64,000 nucleotides of DNA from a virus: positions 27,256 to 91,255 of the IMG/VR virus record IMGVR_UViG_3300036790_000231. One strand, written 5' to 3'. Positions 44,140 to 51,475 of this stretch are shown piece by piece. The translations under genes and the position numbers were made by a program. Position 1 is the stretch's first letter. Every line of letters starts with the position of its first letter. Below the pieces are notes generated by a model. It was not told the origin of the DNA and searched no databases. It worked only from the letters and a program-made list of their open reading frames with translations.

Positions 44140-44220
44140 CTTTTTACCCCTATAAATCTATTTTATATTCTAGCATTCCCGTTCCATCATTTTTATAGAA
44201 GGATTTATTTCATTTATTTA

Positions 44221-44326
44221 TATAGTAGGAGATCCGTCCATCCTCACTCTGCTTTCGGCATCCAGGCTAGGGAAACCTGGCCGATGAAACGGTGTACTTT
44301 CTCCCTTTACCCGAGGATCGACTATA
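44221..44326 (-). ncRNA. structured RNA candidate / leader
   Basis: The outer stem TATAGT (44221-26)/ACTATA (44321-26) and an inner stem ATCCTC (44240-45)/GAGGAT (44313-18) enclose two hairpins: TCGG plus CCAGG paired with CCTGG plus CCGA (44254-44284), and CGG/GTA with TAC/CCG. It begins about 10 bases after a predicted minus-strand start site. It is GC-rich in an AT-rich stretch and has no ORF. No known riboswitch family was recognised. Confidence 0.5.
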
Positions 44327-44344
44327 TGGGCCGGGGCAATATCT

Positions 44345-44372
44345 ATTGTAGCACAACTCGGGAAGAAAGCAA
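44345..44372 (-). promoter_or_regulatory. promoter for the structured RNA and operon below it
   Basis: On the minus strand TTGCTT (44372-44367), 16 bases, TGTGC then TACAAT (44350-44345). The TGC before the -10 box makes it an extended -10. The rest of the 312-base gap (44,373-44,451) holds a GC-rich dyad CGCGC/GCGCG but no gene. Confidence 0.65.
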
Positions 44373-44451
44373 ACCCTATGCGCGCCTACGCGCGGGCGAA
44401 TACAGTCTAATGATTTTTATTATTATATATATAGTTTTATTCTATACTTAA

Positions 44452-44658
44452 TTAACTATTTTCTTTGATTCTTTCTTTTTCCTCCCTAATTAAATCAGAT
44501 TCAATTTCTTTTATTCTATTTACTAGATTAGATTCTAGATTGCGCATTCTTGTATCATATTCAATTAGTATATTGTTTATTTGCTCAAATCCCCTATATA
44601 TTTGTTCAAATTGATCAAAGATTTCCTCCTTATTTATTTCATTTTCTATATTTATCAT
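44452..44658 (-). CDS. coiled-coil protein
   Basis: A 68-residue acidic protein with leucine heptads (YDTRMRNLESNLVNRIKEI). Function unknown. It follows the next gene with only one base between them. Confidence 0.55.
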   Translation of the reverse strand: MINIENEINKEEIFDQFEQIYRGFEQINNILIEYDTRMRNLESNLVNRIKEIESDLIREEKERIKENS

Positions 44659-44659
44659 T

Positions 44660-44860
44660 TTATTTTCTCTTACGTATTTGTAGAATAGTTTCGTTATATG
44701 AGCTAGGATACTTTCTTATTACATCTCTTCTTACAATATTCGCTATCCATTTAAACGGATATCCAAGAACCTCTGTCTCTTGCTTAGAGTAAATTATCCA
44801 TATCTGATATCTTCTCCAGAATTTATAAGGTCGTTTAGTCAATAAGGGTTTTGAATCCAT
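44660..44860 (-). CDS. small basic protein, first of the operon
   Basis: A 66-residue basic protein from ATG 44860 (MDSKPLLTKRPYKFWRRYQI), with AAAGGA in front. The frame is open further up to 44944, but that would lie upstream of the predicted start of transcription (-10 box at 44898-44893). Function unknown. Confidence 0.55.
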   Translation of the reverse strand: MDSKPLLTKRPYKFWRRYQIWIIYSKQETEVLGYPFKWIANIVRRDVIRKYPSSYNETILQIRKRK

Positions 44861-44892
44861 ACATTTTCCTTTCAAGAATTTTCCGTGTATCC

Positions 44893-44940
44893 ATTGTAGC
44901 ACACTTTTGGCTGTGCTACATCCTCGATCTATTTTGTAGC
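44893..44940. promoter_or_regulatory. cluster of facing TGTGCTACA promoters
   Basis: Minus strand: TGTGC-TACAAT (TACAAT at 44898-44893) and TGTGC-TACAAA (44938-44933). Plus strand: TGTGC-TACATC (44917-44922) with TTGTAG 17 bases upstream (44894-44899). The copies are arranged head to head, so transcription in both directions is expected, possibly with interference. Confidence 0.55.
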
Positions 44941-45137
44941 ACAATATATAAATTCATATTATTATTTTTTATATAAATATAAAAAGAAAATATGAGATGT
45001 ATTTTCAATAATTGTGTGAGCTGGCTATAAATAACCTATTCCTATTTTATGCAACTTATGTAAGCTGGCTATCATCGCCCCCTCGGGAGTAATCCATATG
45101 CCAATAAGAAAAGATCCCTGGGGTGGGTACCGTGTGC

Positions 45138-45143
45138 TACATC
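45138..45143 (+). promoter_or_regulatory. extended -10 promoter before a structured noncoding stretch
   Basis: GTGTGC-TACATC on the plus strand with no clear -35 box. Transcription would start near 45150 and run into the long stem at 45,171-45,267. The gap 44,945-45,441 has no gene; besides this it holds a second such -10 (45337-45342), and AGCTGGCTAT twice (about 45,019 and 45,063). Confidence 0.45.
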
Positions 45144-45170
45144 GGATCTTTTGGTATTGGTTGATTGTTT

Positions 45171-45267
45171 TTATCGGGAAGAAAGATAGATGGATACCCT
45201 CAGCGCGGCTGGCGCGCAAGGACCCAGATATTGGCTCAGAGGACTCTAGAATCTCTTCTCCCGATAA
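45171..45267 (+). ncRNA. structured RNA candidate with long closing stem
   Basis: TTATCGGGAAGAAAGA (45171-45186) pairs with TCTCTTCTCCCGATAA (45252-45267) apart from small bulges. Inside, GCGCG/CGCGC (45203-07 and 45213-17) form a hairpin. It lies behind the promoter at 45138. No coding sense was found in it. Confidence 0.42.
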
Positions 45268-45361
45268 TTGATTAAGAGATGGAGGGATTGATCACATCGG
45301 CCGCATTCGGCGGCTCAGAGCCAAATTCTGGCGTGCTACAAAGATAAGTAGTTTCTACTTA

Positions 45362-45390
45362 TTGATTAGTTTTTGAAGACGTGCTACATT
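45362..45390 (+). promoter_or_regulatory. promoter of the first rightward gene
   Basis: TTGATT (45362-45367), 17 bases, then CGTGC and TACATT (45385-45390). It lies just after a perfect palindrome (ATAAGTAG/CTACTTAT, 45344-45362) that might be an operator. Confidence 0.6.
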
Positions 45391-45441
45391 GATTGAGTTG
45401 GTGCAGCACAGAGGCAGGAACATAGAAAAAGCAGCAGCGTA

Positions 45442-45594
45442 ATGGAGATGGAGCACATGATTGATCGCTACGACCCAGATCATTACCGGACATGGTCGAC
45501 CAAATTGTTGATCTATTCTCTCCCCAAGGAAATCGTGGAGTGTCCAACAGCTGCTCAAGCAATGGTGAGAGCATTGCAACTACGTAACCTCTAA
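45442..45594 (+). CDS. small hypothetical protein
   Basis: A 50-residue protein, MEMEHMIDRYDPDHYRTWST at the start, followed by an Ala-rich helix. It lies about 45 bases after the start site of the promoter at 45362. Coding use resembles the GC-richer genes to the right. Confidence 0.5.
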   Translation: MEMEHMIDRYDPDHYRTWSTKLLIYSLPKEIVECPTAAQAMVRALQLRNL

Positions 45595-45953
45595 CCCTCA
45601 TTCCGGCCAACTTCGCGCGGGCTCGCGGCGATAGGGATTCATAGTCTCTAGTTGGTCATCTGTAAACTATCGGAGGAAAAACATATCGGCGCAATTCCGC
45701 GACGGGATTAGTCGCTGTAGCACAACATAGCGGGTAAGTAGTTGGACCTGTATCGTCACAGAGTGCCAATCCAATCATGGATATGTGGTGACTGATTAGA
45801 TCTCTAATCGGATATCCAACGTGAAGTATGTAATGCACTGCGATGACGACGCGATCGAGTTGAATCTCTAGTAAGTACGAGTGCAGAGCCGTACCATTCT
45901 GAGATTGACAAACACATTGCAGTACAATCTTTTTCGGCCGGATTCAGCGGCGA
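45595..45953. other. 359-base stretch without a convincing gene
   Basis: It holds a minus-strand TGTGC-TACAGC -10 box (45719-45714), a strong SD-like GGAGG at 45672-45676 that has no ATG behind it, and one copy of a dispersed repeat (45,597-45,647) that occurs again near 47,509. Otherwise I see nothing. Confidence 0.5.
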
Positions 45954-46094
45954 ATGACCAATGTGGAATATGGTTGCATTATCAACATGAATGCGAAGGC
46001 AATCAGATACTTGCAAACGGAACCGACATGGAATACGATTCGTTGGCTGACATTGCAGCATCAAACCTGCGCCGGTCGTGTTGTCAATCAATGA
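45954..46094 (+). CDS. small hypothetical protein (weak)
   Basis: A 46-residue frame from ATG 45954, MTNVEYGCIINMNAKAIRYL at the start. The frame ends just before GGAGAATCAATG of the next ORF. An overlapping frame also runs through here, so the call is weak. Confidence 0.35.
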   Translation: MTNVEYGCIINMNAKAIRYLQTEPTWNTIRWLTLQHQTCAGRVVNQ

Positions 46095-46105
46095 TTGGAG
46101 AATCA

Positions 46106-46195
46106 ATGCACAAGCGACCAATCAAGACATTAGTCGAGCAACAGCGTATTGCGAAGCTAGAGATTCGCCCTTGGAGCAATCGTGGACGAACGTAG
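46106..46195 (+). CDS. 29-residue basic peptide
   Basis: It starts ATG-CAC-AAG after ATTGGAGAATCA, the very same leader that precedes the winged-helix gene at 46408. The product is strongly basic (MHKRPIKTLVEQQRIAKLEI). It has no known relatives that I recognise. 46,196-46,365 to its right is noncoding. Confidence 0.45.
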   Translation: MHKRPIKTLVEQQRIAKLEIRPWSNRGRT

Positions 46196-46365
46196 CGAGT
46201 ATGGATATGCAATCCCATTGACCAATGGTTTTCAACCTTGTACTTGCTTGGGAATTGCGATCGGAGATCCGATAACAGCTTAGTTTATTTGGCCGATCTC
46301 AGTAGTTGTGAGTTGCCTTCAACGGCAAATCGGCCGATGTAGTTCTTCTACCGAATATGTAGTGC

Positions 46366-46371
46366 TAAACT
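46366..46371 (+). promoter_or_regulatory. extended -10 promoter of the winged-helix gene
   Basis: GTAGTGC-TAAACT with a weak TTCTTC as -35, 17 bases upstream. Transcription would start about 30 bases before the ATG at 46408. Confidence 0.45.
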
Positions 46372-46407
46372 AATGATTATCAACCTCTAATCATCATTGG
46401 AGAATCA

Positions 46408-46662
46408 ATGCGTGGAGATATTGGATATCGGCAGTTTGCGATTCTGAAACAACTGCAACGTCATCTCGGCATCCCGATCGCCGAGTATGTGATTGCGAGA
46501 GAGTATGCCGGAGTGTCCAATCGATACAATTACGATCAGGCATTTCGATCACTTGCGAAGCGAGGATATGTCTTTCGCCATTCATCCGGCGGCGGCGCAT
46601 CGGGGGAAGCAAGATGGTCTGAGATCACAACTGCTGGGTTGCAGTATCTGCGGCACATTTAG
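46408..46662 (+). CDS. winged-helix DNA-binding protein
   Basis: An 84-residue protein. YRQFAILKQLQRHLGIPIAE and VSNRYNYDQAFRSLAKRGYV form the helix-turn-helix, FRHSSGGGASGEARWSEIT the wing. It resembles the protein at 51193 in plan. GGAG lies 8 bases before the start. It is probably a regulator of the rightward genes. Confidence 0.7.
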   Translation: MRGDIGYRQFAILKQLQRHLGIPIAEYVIAREYAGVSNRYNYDQAFRSLAKRGYVFRHSSGGGASGEARWSEITTAGLQYLRHI

Positions 46663-46771
46663 CGGCTGAGAATCTGGCCGGAATAAGCTTGAATAGCTTG
46701 GGATCAAATCCCTTTCCGGCCAATACTCGATATCATTCGAGTTTGAATACAAACATGAAGGGAATGAATCA

Positions 46772-47029
46772 ATGGCAACTGTAGTCGATGAGAATGCAGC
46801 AGCAGAGATCACATGGGACGATGTCCAGACAAAGCCACGCTTTCCGTGGGATGAATGGACAGACGGCAACGTCTATCAGGTGATCGAGGGTGTGGACTTC
46901 AAGTCCAATTCGGCGTCATTCCGTATGCAGCTCAGGAAGCGTGCAGAGGCGACCAAAAAGGATCTGAATGTGAAGACAGTCAAGGATGATAAATCCAAGG
47001 CAGTCTCAGTATTCTTTCAATTCGTCTAA
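46772..47029 (+). CDS. conserved-looking small protein
   Basis: An 85-residue protein starting MATVVDENAAAEITWDDVQT. It ends with VKTVKDDKSKAVSVFFQFV. Lys/Arg-rich middle (MQLRKRAEATKKDLNVK) may bind nucleic acid. GAAGGGAATGA upstream acts as SD. Confidence 0.6.
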   Translation: MATVVDENAAAEITWDDVQTKPRFPWDEWTDGNVYQVIEGVDFKSNSASFRMQLRKRAEATKKDLNVKTVKDDKSKAVSVFFQFV

Positions 47030-47227
47030 ATGGATCATATAAAGGAAATCATAGTTCATGAAGTAAAGAATCTCGTTTCGGCGCTTCCTGAGCACAGATT
47101 GAATATCGAGCCGCCCGTTGAAATAAAGTATGCAATGGAGGATAATCTATCTTGTATTCTTCGTGTACGCGCAGCAGCAGGTGGCACGCCAAGATATTTT
47201 GAGATCAGCGTGAAAGAGCGTATTTAG
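47030..47227 (+). CDS. small hypothetical protein
   Basis: A 65-residue protein that starts directly after the previous stop. It alternates helix and strand (ILRVRAAAGGTPRYFEISVK). No known domain. Confidence 0.55.
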   Translation: MDHIKEIIVHEVKNLVSALPEHRLNIEPPVEIKYAMEDNLSCILRVRAAAGGTPRYFEISVKERI

Positions 47228-47274
47228 TAATTGTGACGAGATTCAATGTGGAGATAATAAGGATATGAAAGGAC

Positions 47275-47499
47275 ATGATGAGTAAAACTATACTGGAAGC
47301 AATTGACATCGCGGCGGCGCTTGTAGGACCTGGGACCATCAATCCAGAGTATGAACGCGCACAGGCCGAGCTTATTGCAGACCTGTTTCCTGATGAGGGG
47401 ATCGACAAAGACGTTCATAAGAGCGCGATTCAACGTGCGATTTACGCGCATTCCCTTCTACACGCTTACAAAGACTTAGATTCACTATCAGATGACTGA
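47275..47499 (+). CDS. small hypothetical protein
   Basis: A 74-residue helical protein with ILEAIDIAAALVGPGTINPE and RAIYAHSLLHAYKDLDSLSD. AAAGGACATG precedes ATG at 47278-47280 or 47275. After its TGA the same frame stays open to 47868 without a canonical start for 160 bases. Confidence 0.55.
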   Translation: MMSKTILEAIDIAAALVGPGTINPEYERAQAELIADLFPDEGIDKDVHKSAIQRAIYAHSLLHAYKDLDSLSDD

Positions 47500-47709
47500 G
47501 TAGAGCATCATTCCAGCCCGTCTCGCGCCGATGCGTGGTGTGGAGTAGGATTCATAGTCCACGTACCGCTGGATGCGGTTTGGACAGGGCCAGACGGCTG
47601 GCAATTCTGTGGGCATCGAGCTGATATCGAACATACGCCTGTAGAGCCTTCTCGCGCGGCTTTGAGCGCCACAGAACCTGTACGGCGCGGGCGCTCGACG
47701 GATGGTGGA

Positions 47710-47868
47710 ATGCGTACTGATCTCGATGTCAAAGATGCTCTAGCTGATGCCGAACGCCAAATACAAAGTAAAGGATTGAATTCTGGCGCTTCTTACGATT
47801 CGCAAGATGAGACGCTAGCTGAAGCTTACTCTAGGACTGAATACAAGGAAGATAAAAATGTATGCTGA
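47710..47868 (+). CDS. small hypothetical protein
   Basis: A protein of 52 residues from ATG 47710 (MRTDLDVKDALADAERQIQS), with GGTGGA before it; TTG at 47662 is an alternative. The stretch 47,500-47,709 is GC-rich and open in this frame but lacks a start. It overlaps the next gene by 11 bases. Confidence 0.5.
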   Translation: MRTDLDVKDALADAERQIQSKGLNSGASYDSQDETLAEAYSRTEYKEDKNVC

Positions 47869-48025
47869 ATTGATTTTTGTTGTGGACGTGGATAGTATTA
47901 CTGAAGCTGAAGACATAGCGGATGGAATTGCAGATAGAGATAATCTAATGAGCACGGAGGTATCGTTCGTCACAAATACACCTACATGCCTAGAGGCCAA
48001 ACAATTCTTTGGAGATAAACAATAA
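47858..48025 (+). CDS. small hypothetical protein
   Basis: A 55-residue acidic protein, MYAELIFVVDVDSITEAEDI at the start, with AAGGA 8 bases upstream. The strand-helix pattern suggests a compact alpha/beta fold. No function seen. Confidence 0.58.
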   Translation: MYAELIFVVDVDSITEAEDIADGIADRDNLMSTEVSFVTNTPTCLEAKQFFGDKQ

Positions 48026-48052
48026 GTCCAGTGAATAAAAGGAATGATTTAC

Positions 48053-48331
48053 ATGATATTGAGTAGAGAACAAGCACGCAATGATATGGTTCAATCGGGG
48101 ATCCATTCGGTGGATATCGCACAAGGCATGGAATTTGGCATTCAGCGGGAGGAAAGGATTCAGAGCCATCTCGAGGCCAAGATCAGCGCCAAGCTCGAAG
48201 CGCACCATCACAGGAGGACTATAATGAGTAAGAAGATTATAGCAATAGGTAAAATTAAAAACGGCATAATCCAATATGATATTAGGAGCTTTTCCAAATG
48301 GCACCAAAAGATCATCTCTCAGAAGAAATAA
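48053..48331 (+). CDS. small hypothetical protein
   Basis: A 92-residue protein from ATG 48053, 9 bases after AAGGA. It is helical and basic; AHHHRRTIMSKKIIAIGKIK follows the middle. Its 3' end overlaps the next small ORF. Confidence 0.5.
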   Translation: MILSREQARNDMVQSGIHSVDIAQGMEFGIQREERIQSHLEAKISAKLEAHHHRRTIMSKKIIAIGKIKNGIIQYDIRSFSKWHQKIISQKK

Positions 48332-48390
48332 TAAGAGCACAATTACGTTTGAGCAGAGCAAAGGAACAATTAGCGATGGGTAATTGTTAA
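48298..48390 (+). CDS. 30-residue peptide
   Basis: It starts MAPKDHLSEEIIRAQLRLSR, is helical, and has AGGAG 9 bases before its ATG, inside the 3' end of the previous gene. The good SD is the main reason to call it. Confidence 0.5.
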   Translation: MAPKDHLSEEIIRAQLRLSRAKEQLAMGNC

Positions 48391-48438
48391 CTTATTCTAT
48401 AAAAAGCAATATGATCATTGGAGAAAGTGGTAGTAGCT

Positions 48439-49077
48439 ATGAATAATATGATCGAGCTTTATTGTGAATTGGGCGATCACAAATGGATGAGAGAATCACA
48501 GCGTGGCAAGCGACCAAAGAATTGTCCAGTTCATGCACCGGTAAAAGAATCCTCTACCGGCCAATTCCGCACGTTACGATGTGAAATTGGACAGCACGAC
48601 TGGCAAGCAGAACGCAAACGTGGCAAGCCTCCGCGCAATTGCCCTGAGCATGCCCCTAAGCCTTATCCAGCAGCTCGTCCAATTTCATTGCCGGGACCCA
48701 GCAACGTTCCCCATGTGAGCCCTTCCGGCATAATTGAGCCTAAAATGCGCCTATTGCACTGCGAAGGAGAACCAGGGGCGCCTGAGACGGCGCATGACTA
48801 CGAAGTGCCATCCAAACGCGGCAAGCCGCCAAGATGGTGTGAAGAGCACAAGCCAGAAGAAATCAAATCTGAGAAGAATCCAAAGACAATTGCTGTTGCA
48901 ATTCGCAAAGTGTTGGAACGTCGCAAAGACACGGTGACTGCAAGGGAATGTAAATGTGGTATTACTGTGTTTACAACTCGTGACGAATTGCGGGCAATGA
49001 ATGGAGGATGTAAGGATGTGTATATGGGATGGGTATGCCCGCATCTTAATGCTGTGCGAAAGGCAATAGGCGATTGA
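48439..49077 (+). CDS. triple-repeat zinc/AT-hook-like protein
   Basis: A 212-residue protein from ATG 48439. It has three copies of a unit of the form C-x4-H...RGKxPxxCPxH: CELGDHKWMRESQRGKRPKN, CEIGQHDWQAERKRGKPPRN and, with a longer first part, SKRGKPPRWCEEH. Each unit has Cys/His pairs for one zinc and an RGKPP core like an AT hook. The C-terminal domain has a C-x-C...CKDVYMGWVCPH pattern for another zinc. It probably binds DNA or RNA. GC content is higher than that of neighbours. Confidence 0.65.
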   Translation: MNNMIELYCELGDHKWMRESQRGKRPKNCPVHAPVKESSTGQFRTLRCEIGQHDWQAERKRGKPPRNCPEHAPKPYPAARPISLPGPSNVPHVSPSGIIEPKMRLLHCEGEPGAPETAHDYEVPSKRGKPPRWCEEHKPEEIKSEKNPKTIAVAIRKVLERRKDTVTARECKCGITVFTTRDELRAMNGGCKDVYMGWVCPHLNAVRKAIGD

Positions 49078-49078
49078 G

Positions 49079-49228
49079 ATGAAAACTATGGAAATGTATA
49101 AGATAATGTGGACAGCTTTCTATATGCCTGGGCATCATACAGATAGAAATAACTTTCTCGATGTTAGAATTAGCCGGTATGGAGGCATATCTTTCTCGGC
49201 TATGGATGAGTGGATTAGATTACCATGA
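49079..49228 (+). CDS. small hypothetical protein
   Basis: A 49-residue protein, MKTMEMYKIMWTAFYMPGHH at the start. The ATG lies right after the previous stop and the stop overlaps the next start (ATGA). No domain seen. Confidence 0.5.
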   Translation: MKTMEMYKIMWTAFYMPGHHTDRNNFLDVRISRYGGISFSAMDEWIRLP

Positions 49229-49434
49229 TAACAATTGAAACTTTAAAGCATAGAAGGTGGATAGAGAAAGAGATAGAATTTGTAAATGGAGATAGAAAAC
49301 ATATTTATGAGATACTTGAGAATTGTAGTCATATTTATAAACTTTATCATGATGAATATGAGGAACTACTTACTTATGCTGAAGGATATTCAGCAGGATG
49401 GCGCCAGAGGATGGAGAGCCAATGTCTGAACTAG
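49225..49434 (+). CDS. small hypothetical protein
   Basis: A 69-residue helical protein (HIYKLYHDEYEELLTYAEGY). Coupled with the previous gene by ATGA and overlapping the next by 13 bases. Confidence 0.52.
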   Translation: MITIETLKHRRWIEKEIEFVNGDRKHIYEILENCSHIYKLYHDEYEELLTYAEGYSAGWRQRMESQCLN

Positions 49435-49688
49435 ACAAGAATGCTCAATTGCGGGAAAGCATAGATAAGGCTACTATTCTCATCGGAGATCTGACGCGCC
49501 AACTTTCTAAAGCCCACGAGAGAATCGGCCGATTGGAAGGAGAAAGGCAAGCCGCCGAGTGGCCAGGAGTGATTGATGGATGGAAAGAAAAGGTCAAGCT
49601 GGGAGAGGATTTGGCTAATATGATTTTGAAATCTGATAATTATATTATTATAGTAAAGACAGCACAAAGAATACTAAAAAATGCCTGA
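49422..49688 (+). CDS. coiled-coil protein
   Basis: An 88-residue protein from ATG 49422 with GGAGAG in front. LTRQLSKAHERIGRLEGERQ is a coiled coil. It may be a small scaffold; unknown. Confidence 0.55.
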   Translation: MSELDKNAQLRESIDKATILIGDLTRQLSKAHERIGRLEGERQAAEWPGVIDGWKEKVKLGEDLANMILKSDNYIIIVKTAQRILKNA

Positions 49689-49875
49689 ATCCTTTTATGA
49701 TAATGAATGGGCAGCTCCGGCCACAGAGATGGAAGAGTTGAAACGTCCTCTGAGCTATCAACGGCTTATAAAGTTGATGGATGTGATTCGGAATGAGGAC
49801 TCTATTCGGCCCGGTTCTGTGCCTTATACAATTATGTTTGCATTGAGAGAGACTGAAAAGGGAGAAAAAAGATGA
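49681..49875 (+). CDS. small hypothetical protein
   Basis: A 64-residue protein with MEELKRPLSYQRLIKLMDVI. It overlaps the previous gene by 8 bases and the next by 4. No domain seen. Confidence 0.52.
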   Translation: MPESFYDNEWAAPATEMEELKRPLSYQRLIKLMDVIRNEDSIRPGSVPYTIMFALRETEKGEKR

Positions 49876-50033
49876 AGCACATTCATAGAGATCTTCCAAT
49901 GCTTGAAGTATGGACATCCAATCATACTACGCATGTAGCTTTCAGCACATTTGGAGGAATAGCATTTGGAATATTTACATCAATAATAATAGCTAATTTT
50001 TTCATTCATTTTATTGATAGCTACAAATCTTAA
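49872..50033 (+). CDS. single-pass membrane protein
   Basis: A 53-residue protein with one helix (GGIAFGIFTSIIIANFFIHF) near its C-terminus. Coupled to the previous gene by ATGA. Unknown role. Confidence 0.55.
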   Translation: MKHIHRDLPMLEVWTSNHTTHVAFSTFGGIAFGIFTSIIIANFFIHFIDSYKS

Positions 50034-50169
50034 ATATTATACGGCAAAAGAGCTAAGAACAGCATATATAATTGCTAGCAGAAATAATAATAAGACTGAG
50101 CTAACGTACTTACATCAAGAGATTAAAGACCGTGGACTATCAATTACTAAAATGATGGAGAAGAAGTGA
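50014..50169 (+). CDS. small hypothetical protein (TTG start)
   Basis: A 51-residue frame, MIATNLKYYTAKELRTAYII, then KTELTYLHQEIKDRGLSITK. It overlaps the membrane protein by 20 bases and begins at TTG with no SD; coding sense is convincing but the start is uncertain. Confidence 0.4.
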   Translation: MIATNLKYYTAKELRTAYIIASRNNNKTELTYLHQEIKDRGLSITKMMEKK

Positions 50170-50223
50170 TATATGGTAAGGGAAATAAAATATGCTCAAT
50201 GGGACATTTGATAAGGAGAAAAA

Positions 50224-50574
50224 ATGAAAGAATCTATTGAGAGACAAGAGCTAATAGAAATTACTAAAACAACACTGAAGAAATTTCCTGATCTTTCTGA
50301 ATACAAGAGAAAAAAGCTAATGAAAGCTGCCAAATCAGCTAAATTTATTCTCGTTAATGGCTGGAGGTATAATGAGTGTGGATGCCTGGTTGGAACGGCA
50401 TATTTTAACAGTCTTTCTAATACCAAGTATGTTAACTCTATAGCAATTAAAAAAATATTGGGCCAAGAAATGTTAGAAATAGGAATGTATTTTAATAGAG
50501 AGATTATCAATCATCTAGATGGATTTACTACTTATCCTCCTATTGAACAACGAATAATTGATATTGTAGATTAA
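50224..50574 (+). CDS. hypothetical protein
   Basis: A 116-residue helical protein. KFILVNGWRYNECGCLVGTA has a Cys-Gly-Cys and could be a metal or nucleotide pocket. GGAGAAAAA precedes ATG. No function assigned. Confidence 0.6.
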   Translation: MKESIERQELIEITKTTLKKFPDLSEYKRKKLMKAAKSAKFILVNGWRYNECGCLVGTAYFNSLSNTKYVNSIAIKKILGQEMLEIGMYFNREIINHLDGFTTYPPIEQRIIDIVD

Positions 50575-50721
50575 ATGAATAAAAATATTAAACCCACTAA
50601 AAAAGATTATAATAATTCTCATATTATTCCTCTAATTCCCAATAGAGAACCATCTGACATAGATATATATTCTGCAAGAAATAGAACCGAAGGTTTTATA
50701 CTAGGGACTATAATCGCGTGA
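50575..50721 (+). CDS. small hypothetical protein
   Basis: A 48-residue protein, MNKNIKPTKKDYNNSHIIPL at the start, next to the previous stop (TAAATG). Its stop overlaps the GTG start of the next gene. Confidence 0.48.
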   Translation: MNKNIKPTKKDYNNSHIIPLIPNREPSDIDIYSARNRTEGFILGTIIA

Positions 50722-51077
50722 ATGATAATGCTAAGATATGGGTGAATTTGCTACGAAGTAAAGAATACTTTCAAACTCATGGAAGGCTAAGCAGTACAGG
50801 ACATATACTCCATTATCCCCTATATTGTTGTTTAGGAGTTGCTTGTGTAGCGTACGAACAATCAGAAGGAACCATCGATCCTAGTTGGAAAAATGATACA
50901 ATTCTCCCTATACAAGTAAGAAAATGGCTTAACCTAAAAAGCCCGCTTGGATCATATGAGGATTCTTTTGGGAATAATACTTCCCTAGTACAAGATAATG
51001 ACCTTTATATGAAGGACTTTAATAAAATAGCAGCAATCATTGAAAGCGAACCACAAGGTCTTTTTGAAGATTCTTGA
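50718..51077 (+). CDS. CCLGV-type small phage protein
   Basis: A 119-residue protein from GTG 50718. The pattern WVNLLRSKEYFQTHGRL...CCLGVACVAYE...QDNDLYMKDFNKIAAIIE is common in uncharacterised phage proteins, where a 'CCLGVL' core is followed by 'NDxGxxFxxIAxxI'. The usual Gly after ND is replaced by Leu-Tyr. Function unknown. Confidence 0.62.
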   Translation: MNDNAKIWVNLLRSKEYFQTHGRLSSTGHILHYPLYCCLGVACVAYEQSEGTIDPSWKNDTILPIQVRKWLNLKSPLGSYEDSFGNNTSLVQDNDLYMKDFNKIAAIIESEPQGLFEDS

Positions 51078-51102
51078 CATAGGAGGGGAAAGCTGCTAGA
51101 GT
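51074..51102 (+). promoter_or_regulatory. strong promoter of the second winged-helix gene
   Basis: TTGACA (51074-51079), 17 bases, then CTGC and TAGAGT (51097-51102): a consensus -35 and an extended -10. The -35 overlaps the end of the previous gene. The leader to 51193 is about 85 bases long. Confidence 0.75.
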
Positions 51103-51192
51103 TGTTTGGGTAGGGTGGATCTAGTATGAAGCTGCTCTACAAATTATAATTGTTCATCATAAATTGAAGTTTTAATACAGAAAGAAGCAATC

Positions 51193-51474
51193 ATGCATAC
51201 ATACACAATTGGTAAGCGCAATGATGTTGTTATGGCAATTCGGGAGAAGAAGCGAGTCACATCGGCCGAGATCGGCGTTGAGACTGCCTATCTCGATGCA
51301 CTGAAGCAGGCTGGAATTGTCGAGGTAATTGATAGAATTCCTACCGGCGGTCGCGGCCGTCCAAGGAACCTTTACAGACTATCGAAGCGTGGTCAGGGTA
51401 TCGCTTTGAATCTCACGCGCAAGGCCCAGAAGGTTTCACAGCCCCGCGCCGAGCAAGAGCTAATTGCAGCATGA
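51193..51474 (+). CDS. winged-helix protein
   Basis: A 93-residue protein: KRVTSAEIGVETAYLDALKQ is the HTH helix, PTGGRGRPRNLYRLSKRGQG the wing, basic and DNA-facing. The codons are GC-rich. It has its own promoter and may be a repressor or nucleoid-type factor. The last 39 bases are also the first part of a 40-bp direct repeat. Confidence 0.7.
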   Translation: MHTYTIGKRNDVVMAIREKKRVTSAEIGVETAYLDALKQAGIVEVIDRIPTGGRGRPRNLYRLSKRGQGIALNLTRKAQKVSQPRAEQELIAA

Positions 51475-51475
51475 C
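51436..51475. repeat. 40-bp direct repeat, copy 1
   Basis: Starts TCACAGCCCCGCGCCGAGCA and ends at ATGAC. It is identical to 51843-51882. The copy covers the 3' end of the winged-helix gene and the ATG of the next gene. Confidence 0.9.

Noticed and set aside
44270-44292. CCGATGAAAC next to a GAAA tract, resembling a hammerhead ribozyme core
   Set aside because: The core is CCGATGA instead of CTGATGA and the three stems of a hammerhead cannot be formed.
45344-45362. Palindrome ATAAGTAG-TTT-CTACTTAT as a Cas12a-like repeat
   Set aside because: It occurs once, without spacers or cas genes; more likely an operator or a terminator-like dyad.
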